DNA of 64,000 nucleotides. It comes from Solirubrobacteraceae bacterium. GTDB taxonomy: Bacteria; Actinomycetota; Thermoleophilia; Solirubrobacterales; Solirubrobacteraceae. Shown piece by piece: positions 35,553 through 46,040 of the stretch (positions within the stretch are counted from its first letter, which is position 1; the number at the start of each line of letters is the position of its first letter). A program made the translations under genes and the position numbers. The DNA is taken from NCBI GenBank assembly GCA_030681525.1, contig JAUXSD010000084.1, positions 1 to 64,000 on the forward strand. Reading direction: 5' to 3'. A model generated the notes under the pieces. It was given only the letters and a program-made list of their open reading frames with translations, made no database searches and had not been told where the DNA came from.

Positions 35553-36863
35553 GTGACCTCTGCAAGGGAAGAATTCGTGCTGCGCACGGTCGAGGAGCGG
35601 GGCGTGAAGTTCATCCGCCTCTGGTTCATCGACGTGCTCGGCCTGCTCAAGAGCATCTCGATCCCCGTCTCCGAGCTCGACTCGGCGCTGCAGGACGGCG
35701 TCGGGCTGGACGGGTCGTCGCTGGAGGGCGCCTCGCGGCTGCGCGAGCACGACGTCATCGCCCACCCGGACCCGCGCACGTTCCAGGTCCTGCCGTGGCG
35801 GCCGGACTCGATCGTCGCGCGGATGTTCTGCGACGTGCGCCAGCCCGACGACGGCCCGTTCGGCGGCGACTCGCGCGCCACGCTGCGTCGCGCGCTGGAA
35901 CACGCCGCGGCGCTGGGATACACGATGCAGGTCGGCTGCGAGGTCGAGTTCTTCATCTTCGCCCCGCTGGGCGCCAACGGCGCCAAGCCGACGACGCTCG
36001 ACGACGGCGCGTACTTCGACCTCACGCCGCTGGACGTCGGCAGCGACTTTCGCCGCCGCACCATCGACTACCTCGAGCAGATGGGGATCCCGGTCAAGGC
36101 CTCGCACCACGAGGTCGCGCCGTCGCAGCACGAGATCCAGCTCGCCCACACCGACGCGCTGTCGATGGCCGACGCCGTCACGACGTTCCGCCTCGCCGTC
36201 AAGGAGGCCGCGCACGAGCTCGGCGCCTACGCGACGTTCATGCCCAAGCCGCTGGCCGAGCATCCGGGCAGCGGGATGCACCTGCACATCTCGCTCTTCC
36301 AGGGCGAGCGCAACGCGTTCTACGACCCCGAACCGGAGCAGCCCCTGTCGCCGACCGGGCGCGCGTTCCTGGCGGGCGTCCTGGCTCACGCGGGCGAGCT
36401 GACCGCGGTCACCAACCAGTGGATCAACTCCTACCGGCGCCTGGCCACCGGCTTCGAGGCGCCCGACTACGTCAGCTGGACGCGGCGCGGCGCGGCGGCC
36501 CTCGTGCGCGTGCCGTCGCGCCGTCCCGGCCGCGCGGAGAGCACGCGCTTCGAGCTGCGCTCGCCCGATCCCGCCTGCAACCCGTACATGGTGCTCGCGC
36601 TCGTGCTCGCCGCCGGGCTGCGCGGGGTCGAGCGCGGCTACGAGCTGCAGGCCGAGTCGATCGACGACGACCCGGGCGGCGCGGCCCGGCTGCCGCTGGA
36701 CCTGCGCGAGGCGACCGACCTCTTCGCGGCCTCCGAGCTCGCCCGCGAGACGCTCGGCGACCGGCTCGTCGACGTCTTCGTCGCCAACAAGCGCCGCGAG
36801 CTCGACGACGAGCGCCGCGCCGTCACCGAGTTTGACCGCGGCCGCTATCTGAGGCTGCTGTGA
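35553..36863 (+). CDS. glnA: Glutamine synthetase
   Basis: IDVLGLLKSISIPVSEL, GLDGSSLEG, GCEVEFFIF, EVAPSQHEIQ, PGSGMHLHISL, ESTRFELRSPDPACNPY. Confidence 0.93.
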   Translation: MTSAREEFVLRTVEERGVKFIRLWFIDVLGLLKSISIPVSELDSALQDGVGLDGSSLEGASRLREHDVIAHPDPRTFQVLPWRPDSIVARMFCDVRQPDDGPFGGDSRATLRRALEHAAALGYTMQVGCEVEFFIFAPLGANGAKPTTLDDGAYFDLTPLDVGSDFRRRTIDYLEQMGIPVKASHHEVAPSQHEIQLAHTDALSMADAVTTFRLAVKEAAHELGAYATFMPKPLAEHPGSGMHLHISLFQGERNAFYDPEPEQPLSPTGRAFLAGVLAHAGELTAVTNQWINSYRRLATGFEAPDYVSWTRRGAAALVRVPSRRPGRAESTRFELRSPDPACNPYMVLALVLAAGLRGVERGYELQAESIDDDPGGAARLPLDLREATDLFAASELARETLGDRLVDVFVANKRRELDDERRAVTEFDRGRYLRLL

Positions 36864-37534
36864 GCGACGCCTGGATCTATGGCGACCAGGGCTCCGAGAC
36901 GACCTCGCGGCTGCTCGCGGAGCTCGGCTTCAGCCCGCACCGCGTGGCCGCCAACGGCACGCTGCGACCGCCGCAGGGCGAGTCGCGCACGCCGGCGCTC
37001 GCGCTCGTGCTCTCGACCGGCTCCGAGCAGCCCTCCTGCGCGGAGATCTGCGCGCGGCTGGCCGCCGACGAGGAGCTCGCCGAGGTGCCGGTCATCGTCT
37101 CGCTGCCGGCCGACGGGCTCGGCGCCGGCGTCGGCGTGGCGGAGGGCCACGAGCTGCTCATCGAGCCGTTCACCGCCGAGGAGCTGCAGGCGCGGATCGC
37201 GCGCGCGCGCCGCGCCGTCAACGGCATCGACCACGACGACATCGTGCGCGTCGGCGGCCTGGAGATGAACCTCGCGACCTACCAGGTGGCGATCGACGGG
37301 CGGCCCGTGGACTTCACGTTCATGGAGTACGAGCTGCTGAAGTTCCTCGTCACCCACCCGCGGCGCGTCTTCTCACGCGAGGCGCTGCTCAACCGGGTGT
37401 GGGGCTATGACTACTACGGCGGCGCGCGCACGGTCGACGTGCACGTGCGCCGCGTCCGCGCGAAGCTCGGCAGCGAGCACGCCGCCCGGATCAAGACGGT
37501 CCGCAGCGTCGGCTACCGCTGGGAGAGCACGTGA
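36860..37534 (+). CDS. OmpR-family winged-helix regulator with degenerate receiver domain (GlnR-like)
   Basis: Receiver region ALALVLSTG lacks the phosphoacceptor Asp; C-terminal FTFMEYELLKFLVTHPRRVFSREALLNRVWGYDYYGGARTVDVHVRRVRAKLG. Confidence 0.85.
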   Translation: MSDAWIYGDQGSETTSRLLAELGFSPHRVAANGTLRPPQGESRTPALALVLSTGSEQPSCAEICARLAADEELAEVPVIVSLPADGLGAGVGVAEGHELLIEPFTAEELQARIARARRAVNGIDHDDIVRVGGLEMNLATYQVAIDGRPVDFTFMEYELLKFLVTHPRRVFSREALLNRVWGYDYYGGARTVDVHVRRVRAKLGSEHAARIKTVRSVGYRWEST

Positions 37535-38592
37535 CCGCGCCGCAGGGAGGCGGCGGGCTGGCCGAGCGCAAGGGGCGCAGCGACTACATCGGGTTTCGCG
37601 CCGTCATCAAGGCGGTCGGCACCGGGCCGCGCGGCAGCCGCGCGCTGACGTTCGAGGAGGCGCGCGAGGCGACCGCCGGGCTGCTCGGCGGCGAGGTCAG
37701 TCCCGTACAGGCGGGGGCGTTTCTCATCGCGATGCGGATCAAGGGAGAGACGCCGGCGGAGCTGGCCGGCGTCACCCAGGCGCTGCGCGACGCCGCCCGC
37801 CGCGTCGCCCCCGAGCGGGCCCCCGGCGGCCGGCCGATCGTCGCCTGCGCCGGCGCCTACGACGGCATCACCGAGGCGCCGCACCTCTCGCTTGCCGCCG
37901 CCGTGCTGGCGGCGGCCGCCGGGGCGCGCGTCGTCGTGCACTGCGGCAGCACGATCGGACCCAAGCGCGGCACGACGCCGGCCGACGTGCTGGCTGCGCT
38001 GGGTGGCCCGGGGCGGCCCGCGCCGGCGGAGTCGCTGGCGATGCTCGAGCGCGCCGACGTCGCGCTCGTCCACGCGGGCGCCGCGATCCCCGGCTGGGAC
38101 GCGCTCGCCGCCGTGCGCGACGAGATCGGGCTGCGCGGGCCGCTGCACACCGCCGAGAAGCTCGTCGACCACCTCGGCGCCACGTGCTTCGTCGTCGGCC
38201 ACACGCACAGCTCCTACCGCGAGCGGATCCTCGGTGCGCTCAAGCTGCTCGGCGCGCTGCGGTCGGTTGCCGTGCGCGGGATGGAGGGGGCCGACATCCT
38301 GCGCGCGGCGCGACCGTCGGCGGCCGACGCGGCCGGGCCGCTCGAGATCGCCGAGTCGCCGGGAGAAGTCCTGCGCGGCGACGCCGATCCGCACGTCTGC
38401 GCCGAGCTGACGCGGGCGATCGCCGCCGGCGAGGAGCACGGCGTCGCCGGCCGGACGGCGCTGGCCAGCGCCGGCGTGCGCCTCTACGCCGCCGGGCGCT
38501 GCGACAGCGTGAGCGGCGGTGCGGCGCTGGCTTCGGCGGCCGTCGCCGACGGGCGCGCGGCGGCCACGCTCGAGGCGCTGCTGGCGGCGTGA
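37531..38592 (+). CDS. Anthranilate phosphoribosyltransferase-like protein (TrpD2-type)
   Basis: LTFEEAREATAGLLGGEVSPVQAGAFLIAMRIKGET, VVVHCGSTIGPKRGTTPADVLAALG. Confidence 0.82.
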   Translation: MTAPQGGGGLAERKGRSDYIGFRAVIKAVGTGPRGSRALTFEEAREATAGLLGGEVSPVQAGAFLIAMRIKGETPAELAGVTQALRDAARRVAPERAPGGRPIVACAGAYDGITEAPHLSLAAAVLAAAAGARVVVHCGSTIGPKRGTTPADVLAALGGPGRPAPAESLAMLERADVALVHAGAAIPGWDALAAVRDEIGLRGPLHTAEKLVDHLGATCFVVGHTHSSYRERILGALKLLGALRSVAVRGMEGADILRAARPSAADAAGPLEIAESPGEVLRGDADPHVCAELTRAIAAGEEHGVAGRTALASAGVRLYAAGRCDSVSGGAALASAAVADGRAAATLEALLAA

Positions 38593-38649
38593 GCCGGTCC
38601 GGCCCGGGCCCGGGCGCGCGCCGCGCCGATCGCCGGCGCCCCGCCAAGG

Positions 38650-39531
38650 TCAGCCCGGCTGCCCGCGCGCGGTCCGGCGCTGCAGCCAGTCGCGAACCGT
38701 GAGGCTCTCGGGCCGGATCGCGCGCAGCGTGTCGCTGTTGCCCGCGGGCTCCGAGTCGCCCAGCCAGCGCCACATCGTCACGAGGTCGCGGCTGGCGACG
38801 CGGTTGAACATCCAGACCGGCATCGGGAAGCCGCGCGGGCGGCGACCGAGGATCTCGCGGTACAGCGCACGGCATTCGTCGATCGAGCGCAGCTCGGCCG
38901 CGAGCTTCAGATCGCGGCCGATGTAGCGCTCGGGCTCGGCGAACGCGAGGGCCGCCACGGCGGCAGCGTCGTCGACGGCGATCCACGGGATCGGCGTCGA
39001 ACCGCCGGCCAGCTTCGGCATGAGGTGCCACGTCGAGACCGGTGGATAGAAGCCGCGGTCGGTCATGAGCTCCATGAACGCCACGGGGCGCACGATCGTC
39101 AGCGCCAGCCCGAGCTCGCGCATGTGGGCCTCGATCTCGAGCTTGGAGTCCCACCACCCGATGCCGGTGTCCGCTGCTCCGGTCCCCGCCGATGCGTACA
39201 CGACGTGCTCAAGCTCGGCGGCGCGGGCGGCGTCGGCGACGTTCTTGCCCTGCCGCACCTCGTCCTTCACCCCGCTGAGCGCCGGGTTCTGAACGCTGAA
39301 CACGCCGCGCGCGCCCGCGAGGGCGGCGTCCAGCGAGCCCCGGTCGCTCATGTCCGCGCGGACGACCTCGGCGCCCGCGGCCGCGAGCCTGCGAGCGGCC
39401 TTGGAGTCCGGTGATCGCGTCAGCGCCCGCACGGTCCATCCCGCGCCGAGCAGCCGGCGCGCGACGGCGCCTCCCTGGCGGCCGGTCGCGCCGGCGACGA
39501 CGATGGTCGATGCCGCGTCGGGTGGGGTCAT
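38650..39531 (-). CDS. NmrA-family NAD(P)-binding protein
   Basis: STIVVAGATGRQGGAVARRLLGAGWTVRALTRSP. Confidence 0.88.
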   Translation of the reverse strand: MTPPDAASTIVVAGATGRQGGAVARRLLGAGWTVRALTRSPDSKAARRLAAAGAEVVRADMSDRGSLDAALAGARGVFSVQNPALSGVKDEVRQGKNVADAARAAELEHVVYASAGTGAADTGIGWWDSKLEIEAHMRELGLALTIVRPVAFMELMTDRGFYPPVSTWHLMPKLAGGSTPIPWIAVDDAAAVAALAFAEPERYIGRDLKLAAELRSIDECRALYREILGRRPRGFPMPVWMFNRVASRDLVTMWRWLGDSEPAGNSDTLRAIRPESLTVRDWLQRRTARGQPG

Positions 39532-39649
39532 CGGGGTGCAGGATCGCATCCGCCGGCGACGCCTGCACGACGTGCACACGCGCCGCCGGCACGCCGCTCG
39601 CCGGCCTGCGATGCGTGAGGCCGCGGGCCACGCTCTAGGCTCTCCCGCC

Positions 39650-40849
39650 ATGGCCGTCTCGATCCACGAAGCCCGCGCCGCCGTGCTCGAGCATGCGCAG
39701 GTGCTCGACGCCGAGGACGTCTTCCTCGACGATGCGCTGGGCCGCGCGCTCGCGCTCGACGCCAGCGCGCCCAACGACGTGCCGCCGTTCGCCGCCTCGG
39801 CGATGGACGGCTTCGCGATCCGCGCCGCCGACACGGTCGCGGGCGCGGCCGAGCTCGAGCTCATCGGCGAGGCGAAGGCCGGCACGGAGGCGGGCGTCAG
39901 CGTGCGCCGGGGGACCGCCGTTCGGATCTCGACCGGGGCGCCGGTGCCCGACGGCGCCGACGCGATCGTGCCGCAGGAGATGACGACGAGCGACGGGACG
40001 ACGGTCGCCGTCGTCGGCCAGATCGCGATCGGGTACCACGTGCGCCCGCCCGGCGAGGACATCCGCGCCGGCGAGCTCGTCGTGCCGGCGGGGTCGCTGC
40101 TCGGGCCGGCCGAGCTCGGCGTGCTGGCCTCGATGAACATCCCGCGCCCGAGCGTCGTGCGCCGACCGCGCGTGGCGATCGCCGGCACCGGCGACGAGCT
40201 GACCGATCCCGGCCAGCCGCTCAAGCCGGGCGCAATCCGCGACTCCAACGGGCCCGCGCTCGGCGGGGCCGTGCACCGCGCCGGCGGCGAGCTCGTCGCC
40301 CGCGTGCGCGTGGGAGACGATCTCGAGGCGACGGTCTCGGTGCTGGGCGCCGCGCTGCGCGACGTCGACATGCTGATCACCACCGGCGGCGTGTCGGTCG
40401 GCCCGCACGACCACGTCCGGCCGGCGCTCGCGCGGCTCGGCTACCGCGAGGTCTTCGCCGGCGTGAAGCTCAAGCCGGGCCGCCCGACGACGTTCGCCGT
40501 CGGCGAGGACGGCACGCTCGTCTTCGCGCTGCCCGGCAATCCGGTCTCGGCGCTCATGGCCTTTCGCCTGTTCGTCGTCCCGGCGATGGACGCGATGCTC
40601 GGCCGCAGCGGCGAGCACCACCCGCTCACGGCGACCGCCGACGAGCCGCTGGAGGGCGCGGTCGGCCGCACGACGGTCATCCGCTGTCGCACGACGCTGC
40701 AGGACGACGGCTGGCACGTGCGCCCGACGAAGTCCCAGGAGTCGCACATCCTCACGTCGATGCTCAACGTCGACGCGCTCGCGCTCGTCCCCGAGGACCG
40801 CGACGGGATCGAGGCGGGGGAGCCGGTCGAGATCGAGTTCGTGGGTTAG
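39650..40849 (+). CDS. moeA: Molybdopterin molybdotransferase
   Basis: PPFAASAMDGFAIRAADT, VRISTGAPVPDGADAIVPQE, GDELTDPGQPLKPGAIRDSNGPAL, LPGNPVSALMAFRLFV. Confidence 0.94.
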   Translation: MAVSIHEARAAVLEHAQVLDAEDVFLDDALGRALALDASAPNDVPPFAASAMDGFAIRAADTVAGAAELELIGEAKAGTEAGVSVRRGTAVRISTGAPVPDGADAIVPQEMTTSDGTTVAVVGQIAIGYHVRPPGEDIRAGELVVPAGSLLGPAELGVLASMNIPRPSVVRRPRVAIAGTGDELTDPGQPLKPGAIRDSNGPALGGAVHRAGGELVARVRVGDDLEATVSVLGAALRDVDMLITTGGVSVGPHDHVRPALARLGYREVFAGVKLKPGRPTTFAVGEDGTLVFALPGNPVSALMAFRLFVVPAMDAMLGRSGEHHPLTATADEPLEGAVGRTTVIRCRTTLQDDGWHVRPTKSQESHILTSMLNVDALALVPEDRDGIEAGEPVEIEFVG

Positions 40850-40952
40850 ACACTGACTTCGTGACGCGTCTGTGGGGGCGCCGGCGAACGGCATCCCCAT
40901 GGCGCGTGTGACGCGCTCTGGTGCGGGCGGGAGGTCCGGGTTCTACGTGGTC

Positions 40953-40991
40953 GTGACGCGCCGAGTCCGGATATCGGACCGGGCGCGTCAC
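40953..40991. repeat. Long hairpin in moeA-guaB3 intergenic region
   Basis: GTGACGCGCC-GA-GTCCG-GATAT-CGGAC-CG-GGCGCGTCAC; 10 bp plus 5 bp stems with a 2x2 internal loop. Confidence 0.85.
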
Positions 40992-41133
40992 AACCGCCCG
41001 CCGCAGAACCTCGCGGAACGCCCCGGATCACCCCCTGCCGCCATCCCCGCAGTCCGGAAGACTCCATAACCCCCGTTGCTAAGCTCGAAGAACGCCCAGC
41101 CGCCCCCGCAAAGTGCGGAATTCGTCGTCCCCG

Positions 41134-41159
41134 GCCCCGCTCATGCGGGGCTGTTTTGT
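41134..41159 (+). terminator. Intrinsic terminator-like hairpin in guaB3 5' leader
   Basis: GCCCCGC-TCAT-GCGGGGC followed by TGTTTTGT; 25 nt before the guaB3 ATG. Confidence 0.8.
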
Positions 41160-41184
41160 CCGCCACCACGCCTAGGATTCGCCA

Positions 41185-42429
41185 ATGGAGATTGAGATCG
41201 GACGCGGGAAAAAAGCCCGCCGCGCATACGGCTTCGACGACATCGCAATCGTGCCGTCCCGGCGCACGCGCGACCCTGACGACGTGGACATCTCGTGGAA
41301 GCTGGGCGACTACCGCTTCGATCTGCCGCTGCTGGCCTCGGCGATGGACGGCGTCGTCTCGCCCCGTACCGCGGGCGTGATCGGCAAGCTCGGCGGCCTC
41401 GCCGTCCTCAACCTCGAGGGGATCTTCACGCGCTACGAGGACGCCGAGGCGATGCTCGAGCGCATCGCGCAGCTGCCCACCGAGGCGGCCACGCGCGAGA
41501 TGCAGAAGATCTACCAGGCGCCGATCATTCCCGAGCTCATCACGCGGCGGATCGCGGAGATCAAGGAGCAGGGTGTCGTCGTCGCCGCCGCGCTGACCCC
41601 GCAGCGGGTGCGCTCCCACTACGAGGCCGCGCTCGAGGCGGGCCTCGACATCCTCGTCATCCAGGGCACGGTGGTCTCCGCCGAGCACGTCTCCAGCGAC
41701 GAGTCGCGCCCGCCGCTGAACCTCAAGGAGTTCATCCGCGAGGTGCCGCTGCCCGTCGTCGTCGGCGGCTGCGCGAGCTACCACACGGCCCTGCACCTCA
41801 TGCGCACCGGCGCGGCCGGCGTGCTCGTCGGCGTCGGTCCCGGCGCCGCCTGCACCACGCGCGGCGTGCTCGGCATCGGCGTTCCCCAGGCGACGGCGAT
41901 CGCCGATGTCGCGGGCGCCCGCTCGCAGCACATGCTCGAGACCGGCGAGTACTGCCAGGTCATCGCCGACGGTGGCATGCGCAACGGCGGCGACGTCTCC
42001 AAGGCGATCGCCTGCGGCGCGGACGCGGTCATGATCGGCTCGCCGCTGGCCCGCGCCTACGAGGCGCCCGGCCAGGGCTTTCACTGGGGCATGGCGACGT
42101 TCCACCCGACGCTCCCGCGCGGCGCGCGCGTCAAGACCGTGCAGAACGGCACGCTCGAGGAGATCCTCACCGGGCCGGCGCACGAGAACGACGGCACGTT
42201 CAACCTCATGGGCGGCCTGCGCACCTCGATGGCGACGTGCGGCTACAAGGACATCGCGGAGTTCAACCGCGCCGAGCTCATGATCGCGCCCGCCCTGCAG
42301 ACCGAGGGCAAGCAGCTGCAGACCGCGCAGGGGATCGGCATGGGCGCCCGCGGATCGGCCGCCGCCGCACCGGCCGAACCCGGTCACACCAACGGGGTCC
42401 ATCAGGAGCCGGCCCTGGCCGACGTATGA
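41185..42429 (+). CDS. guaB3: GuaB3-family IMP dehydrogenase-related protein
   Basis: [59 protein letters not shown]. Confidence 0.92.
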   Translation: MEIEIGRGKKARRAYGFDDIAIVPSRRTRDPDDVDISWKLGDYRFDLPLLASAMDGVVSPRTAGVIGKLGGLAVLNLEGIFTRYEDAEAMLERIAQLPTEAATREMQKIYQAPIIPELITRRIAEIKEQGVVVAAALTPQRVRSHYEAALEAGLDILVIQGTVVSAEHVSSDESRPPLNLKEFIREVPLPVVVGGCASYHTALHLMRTGAAGVLVGVGPGAACTTRGVLGIGVPQATAIADVAGARSQHMLETGEYCQVIADGGMRNGGDVSKAIACGADAVMIGSPLARAYEAPGQGFHWGMATFHPTLPRGARVKTVQNGTLEEILTGPAHENDGTFNLMGGLRTSMATCGYKDIAEFNRAELMIAPALQTEGKQLQTAQGIGMGARGSAAAAPAEPGHTNGVHQEPALADV

Positions 42430-44042
42430 CCGACGGCCTCGTCACCGCGGCGACGGCGGCCACCGAGCTCGTCGAGGAGGACGTCCGCGAGATCAGGGCG
42501 CCGCGCGCCGTCGACGAGGTCGTCGTGCTCGACTACGGCGGTCAGTACTCCCAGCTCATCGCGCGGCGGGTGCGCGAGCTGGGCGTCTTCAGCGAACTGC
42601 TGCCCCATCACGTCGGCGCCGCCGAGGTGCGCAAGCGCAAGCCCAAGGGCCTGATCCTCTCGGGCGGCCCGGCCTCGGTCTACGCGCCGGGCGCACCGCG
42701 GCTGGATCGCGAGCTGCTCGAGCTCGGCATCCCGGTGCTCGGCATCTGCTACGGCATGCAGCTCATCGCGCTCGACCAGGGCGGCCAGGTCGAGGGCGCC
42801 GAGGTCGGCGAGTTCGGCCGCTCGGAGCTCGAGGTGCGCGAGCCCGGCCGGCTCTTCGCGGGCCTGCCGGCGCACCAGACCTGCTGGATGTCGCATCGCG
42901 ACACGGTCTTCGCGCCGCCACCCGGCTTCACGGCGCTGGCCTCGTCGACCGGCTCGCCGGTCGCGGCGCTGGAGAACGTCGAACGCGGCATCTACGGCAT
43001 CCAGTTTCATCCCGAGGTCGTTCACACGCCCTACGGCCAGACGATTCTCGAGCGCTTCCTCGACGAGATCTGCGAAGCCGACCGCACGTGGTCGCCGGAG
43101 AGCATCGTCTCCGAGCAGATCGCCTGCATCCGCGCCCAGGTCGGCGACGGCAAGGTCATCTGCGGCCTCAGCGGAGGCGTCGACTCGAGCGTCGCGGCGC
43201 TGCTCGTGCACCGCGCGATCGGCGACCAGCTGACCTGCGTGTTCGTCGACCACGGGCTCATGCGAAAGAACGAGGGCGAGCAGGTCGTCGCCGCCTTCCG
43301 CGACCACTTCAAGGTCCCGCTCGTCGCCGTCGACGCCGAGGCGCGCTTCCTCGCGCGGCTGAAGGGCGTCAGCGATCCAGAGACGAAGCGCAAGGCGATC
43401 GGCGCCGAGTTCATCCGCGTCTTCGAGGAGGAGGCCGAGAAGATCGGCGACGCGAACTACCTCGTCCAGGGGACCCTGTACTCCGACGTCATCGAGTCCG
43501 GCGGCGGCACGGGCGCGGCGACGATCAAGTCCCACCACAACGTCGGCGGCCTGCCCGACGACCTGCAGTTCGAGCTCGTCGAGCCGCTGCGCGCGCTGTT
43601 CAAGGACGAGGTCCGCGCGGTCGGCGCCGAGCTCGGCCTGCCCGAGCGCCTCGTCTGGCGCCAGCCGTTCCCCGGGCCCGGGCTGGCGATCCGCATCGTC
43701 GGCGGCGAGGCCACCCGCGAGCGCCTCGACCTGCTGCGCGAGTGCGACTACATCCTGCAGGACGAGATTCGCCAGGCCGGCCTGTACCGCGACCTGTGGC
43801 AGTCCTTCTGCGTGCTGCCGGACATCCGCACGGTCGGCGTCCAGGGCGACGAGCGCACGTACGGCAGCGTCGTCGTCATCCGCGCGGTCACGTCCGACGA
43901 CGCGATGACCGCCGACTGGGCGCGCCTGCCCTACGACCTGCTCGAGCAGATCGCCTCGCGCATGATCAACGAGCTGCGCGACGTCAACCGCGTCGTGTTG
44001 GACATCACGTCCAAGCCGCCCGGCACGATCGAGTGGGAGTAG
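42426..44042 (+). CDS. guaA: GMP synthase (glutamine-hydrolysing)
   Basis: [52 protein letters not shown]-terminal [13 protein letters not shown]. Confidence 0.97.
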   Translation: MTDGLVTAATAATELVEEDVREIRAPRAVDEVVVLDYGGQYSQLIARRVRELGVFSELLPHHVGAAEVRKRKPKGLILSGGPASVYAPGAPRLDRELLELGIPVLGICYGMQLIALDQGGQVEGAEVGEFGRSELEVREPGRLFAGLPAHQTCWMSHRDTVFAPPPGFTALASSTGSPVAALENVERGIYGIQFHPEVVHTPYGQTILERFLDEICEADRTWSPESIVSEQIACIRAQVGDGKVICGLSGGVDSSVAALLVHRAIGDQLTCVFVDHGLMRKNEGEQVVAAFRDHFKVPLVAVDAEARFLARLKGVSDPETKRKAIGAEFIRVFEEEAEKIGDANYLVQGTLYSDVIESGGGTGAATIKSHHNVGGLPDDLQFELVEPLRALFKDEVRAVGAELGLPERLVWRQPFPGPGLAIRIVGGEATRERLDLLRECDYILQDEIRQAGLYRDLWQSFCVLPDIRTVGVQGDERTYGSVVVIRAVTSDDAMTADWARLPYDLLEQIASRMINELRDVNRVVLDITSKPPGTIEWE

Positions 44043-44247
44043 CCCGACCGCACCCGTAGCGGGGCGGTCCTGGCGCGCGCGGTGCGATATCCGCGCACTC
44101 GGCGCGCCACGACCCACGCCACATCCGGCGCGTACGACGCCGGCGAAACACCCTCACACCCTCGGCGATGCAGTTCGCCGTCGGCGTCCCCGACACAGTG
44201 CGACCGCGCAGCCCGGAACACGGGACCCCTGCCCGACCGCCGCCCGT

Positions 44248-44766
44248 ATGTCCTGCATGAACCGCACCCACGTCACGCTCACCGCGGCGGCCGCCGCCGC
44301 CATCGCCGCCGCCGGCCTCGCGCTCGCCAGCGGCGGCCCGCCGCCGGTCCAGCCGGCCGATCCCGCCGTCGACACCGTCGTCTCGACGGCCACCGCGCAG
44401 TCGCGCGTCGTCGCCCCGGCGCGCAGGTCCGACGCGACGATCGAGCGCGCCGTGCGCGCCGCCCGCGCGCGGGCGCTGCCGCGCGCGGTCGCGGCCGCCC
44501 GCGCCGAGTCCGCACAGCTCGCCGGCGCCGCCGACCTGCGCGCGGGGGCGATCGTCGGCATCCGGCGCGACAGCTCGCCGCTGGGCTACTGGGACCAGGA
44601 CGCCGGGCGCTTCGGTCCCGGGGTCTGGTGCGGGCGGATCCACAGCAGCCGCATGGTGCGCCAGGCGGACGGCACAAGGAAGCGGGTGTCGCGCTCCCGC
44701 CACGGCTGCCCGGTCCCGAAGACCGCCTCGATTCGCGTCACGCTGACGTTCGCGGCGAGCCGGTAG
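44248..44766 (+). CDS. Secreted hypothetical protein
   Basis: Signal-peptide-like Ala-rich N-terminus; 172 aa. Confidence 0.45.
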   Translation: MSCMNRTHVTLTAAAAAAIAAAGLALASGGPPPVQPADPAVDTVVSTATAQSRVVAPARRSDATIERAVRAARARALPRAVAAARAESAQLAGAADLRAGAIVGIRRDSSPLGYWDQDAGRFGPGVWCGRIHSSRMVRQADGTRKRVSRSRHGCPVPKTASIRVTLTFAASR

Positions 44767-44778
44767 CGTCCCGCCTCA

Positions 44779-45579
44779 GTGACCGACAGCGGCTTCGCCG
44801 ACATCCGCAACGCGCGCATCGCCTGGTACAGCGACGGTGACGGCACGGGCGACCCGCTCGTCCTCGTCCACGCCGGCGTCGCGGACGCGCGCATGTGGGA
44901 GCCGATCGTCCCGGCGCTCGCGGCGGCGCGGCGCGTGGTGCGCTTCGACATGCGCGGCTTCGGCCGGTCGCGCTCGGCGCGCGGCGCGTACACCGACGCC
45001 GGCGACCTGCGCGCGCTGCTCGACGCGCTCGCGATCGAGCGGGCGCACCTCATCGGCGCGTCGTTCGGCGGGCTCGTCTCGCTCGAGCTCGCGGCCACGC
45101 AGCCCAGCCGGGTGGCGTCGCTCGTCCTGCTCGCCGCCGCCCTGCCCGACATCGAGCCGTCGCCGGCGCTGCTGGCCTTCGCCGAGGCCGAGGAGGCCGC
45201 GGTCACGGTCGGCCAGGTCGAGCAGGCCGTCGAGGTCAACGTGAAGATGTGGGCCGGCGACAGCACGCCGGAGGTCAGGACGCTCGTCGCCGACATGCAG
45301 CGCATCGCGTTCGAGCTGCAGCTGCGCGAGGGCGCCGAGTCCGACGAGCTCGATCCGCCGGTGTCCGACCGGCTGGGCGCGATCGGCGTCCGTGCGACGG
45401 TCGCCTACGGCGACCGCGACGTCGAGGACTTCGAGCAGATCGCGCGGCGCCTGCACGCCGAGCTGCCCGACGCGACCCTGCACGAGGTCACCGGTGCCGG
45501 CCACCTGCTCGCGCTCGACCGGCCCGCGGAGGTGACGCAGCTCATCCTGCGCCACCTCGAGGGGGCGGCGACGGCTTAG
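44779..45579 (+). CDS. Alpha/beta hydrolase
   Basis: LVLVHAGVADARMWEPIVPALA, HLIGASFGGLVSLELAA. Confidence 0.92.
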   Translation: MTDSGFADIRNARIAWYSDGDGTGDPLVLVHAGVADARMWEPIVPALAAARRVVRFDMRGFGRSRSARGAYTDAGDLRALLDALAIERAHLIGASFGGLVSLELAATQPSRVASLVLLAAALPDIEPSPALLAFAEAEEAAVTVGQVEQAVEVNVKMWAGDSTPEVRTLVADMQRIAFELQLREGAESDELDPPVSDRLGAIGVRATVAYGDRDVEDFEQIARRLHAELPDATLHEVTGAGHLLALDRPAEVTQLILRHLEGAATA

Positions 45580-46001
45580 GACTCGAGCGTCGCCTCGACG
45601 CTGATCGGGACGCTCAGCGCGCCCGAGATCGGGCAGCCGTCGCCGGCCGAGGCGGCCGCCGCGGCGAACGCCGCCTGGTCGATGCCCGGTACGCGCCCGG
45701 TGACGACGATCCGCGACGACGTCACGCCCTCGCCCGGGACGAACTCGACCGTCGCGGTCGCCTCGAGCGACGCGGGCGGCGTGCCGGCCTCCGCGAGCTC
45801 GTGCGAGAGCTGCATGCAGTAGCAGGAGGAGTGCGCGGCGGCGAGCAGCTCCTCGGGGCTCGTCTTGCCGGCGGCGCGCTGCGTGCGCGACGCCCAGGAG
45901 ACGTCGGTGGCGCCGAACGCCCCGCTCTGCGGCGTCGCGACCCCGGAGCCCGTCGCCAGATCGCCCTCCCACACCGTCGTCGCGCTGCTCGCAGCCGCCA
46001 T
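45576..46001 (-). CDS. OsmC family protein
   Basis: GKTSPEELLAAAHSSCYCMQLSHELAEAG...GCPISGAL. Confidence 0.92.
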   Translation of the reverse strand: MAAASSATTVWEGDLATGSGVATPQSGAFGATDVSWASRTQRAAGKTSPEELLAAAHSSCYCMQLSHELAEAGTPPASLEATATVEFVPGEGVTSSRIVVTGRVPGIDQAAFAAAAASAGDGCPISGALSVPISVEATLES

Positions 46002-46040
46002 CCTGCCTCCTCGATTCGTCGTATCGCTCGTTGCCCGAGA

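Noticed and set aside
41100-41160. Possible 6C RNA upstream of guaB3
   Set aside because: C-runs are only 5 nt and the two C-loop hairpins are not evident; better described as a terminator-like leader.
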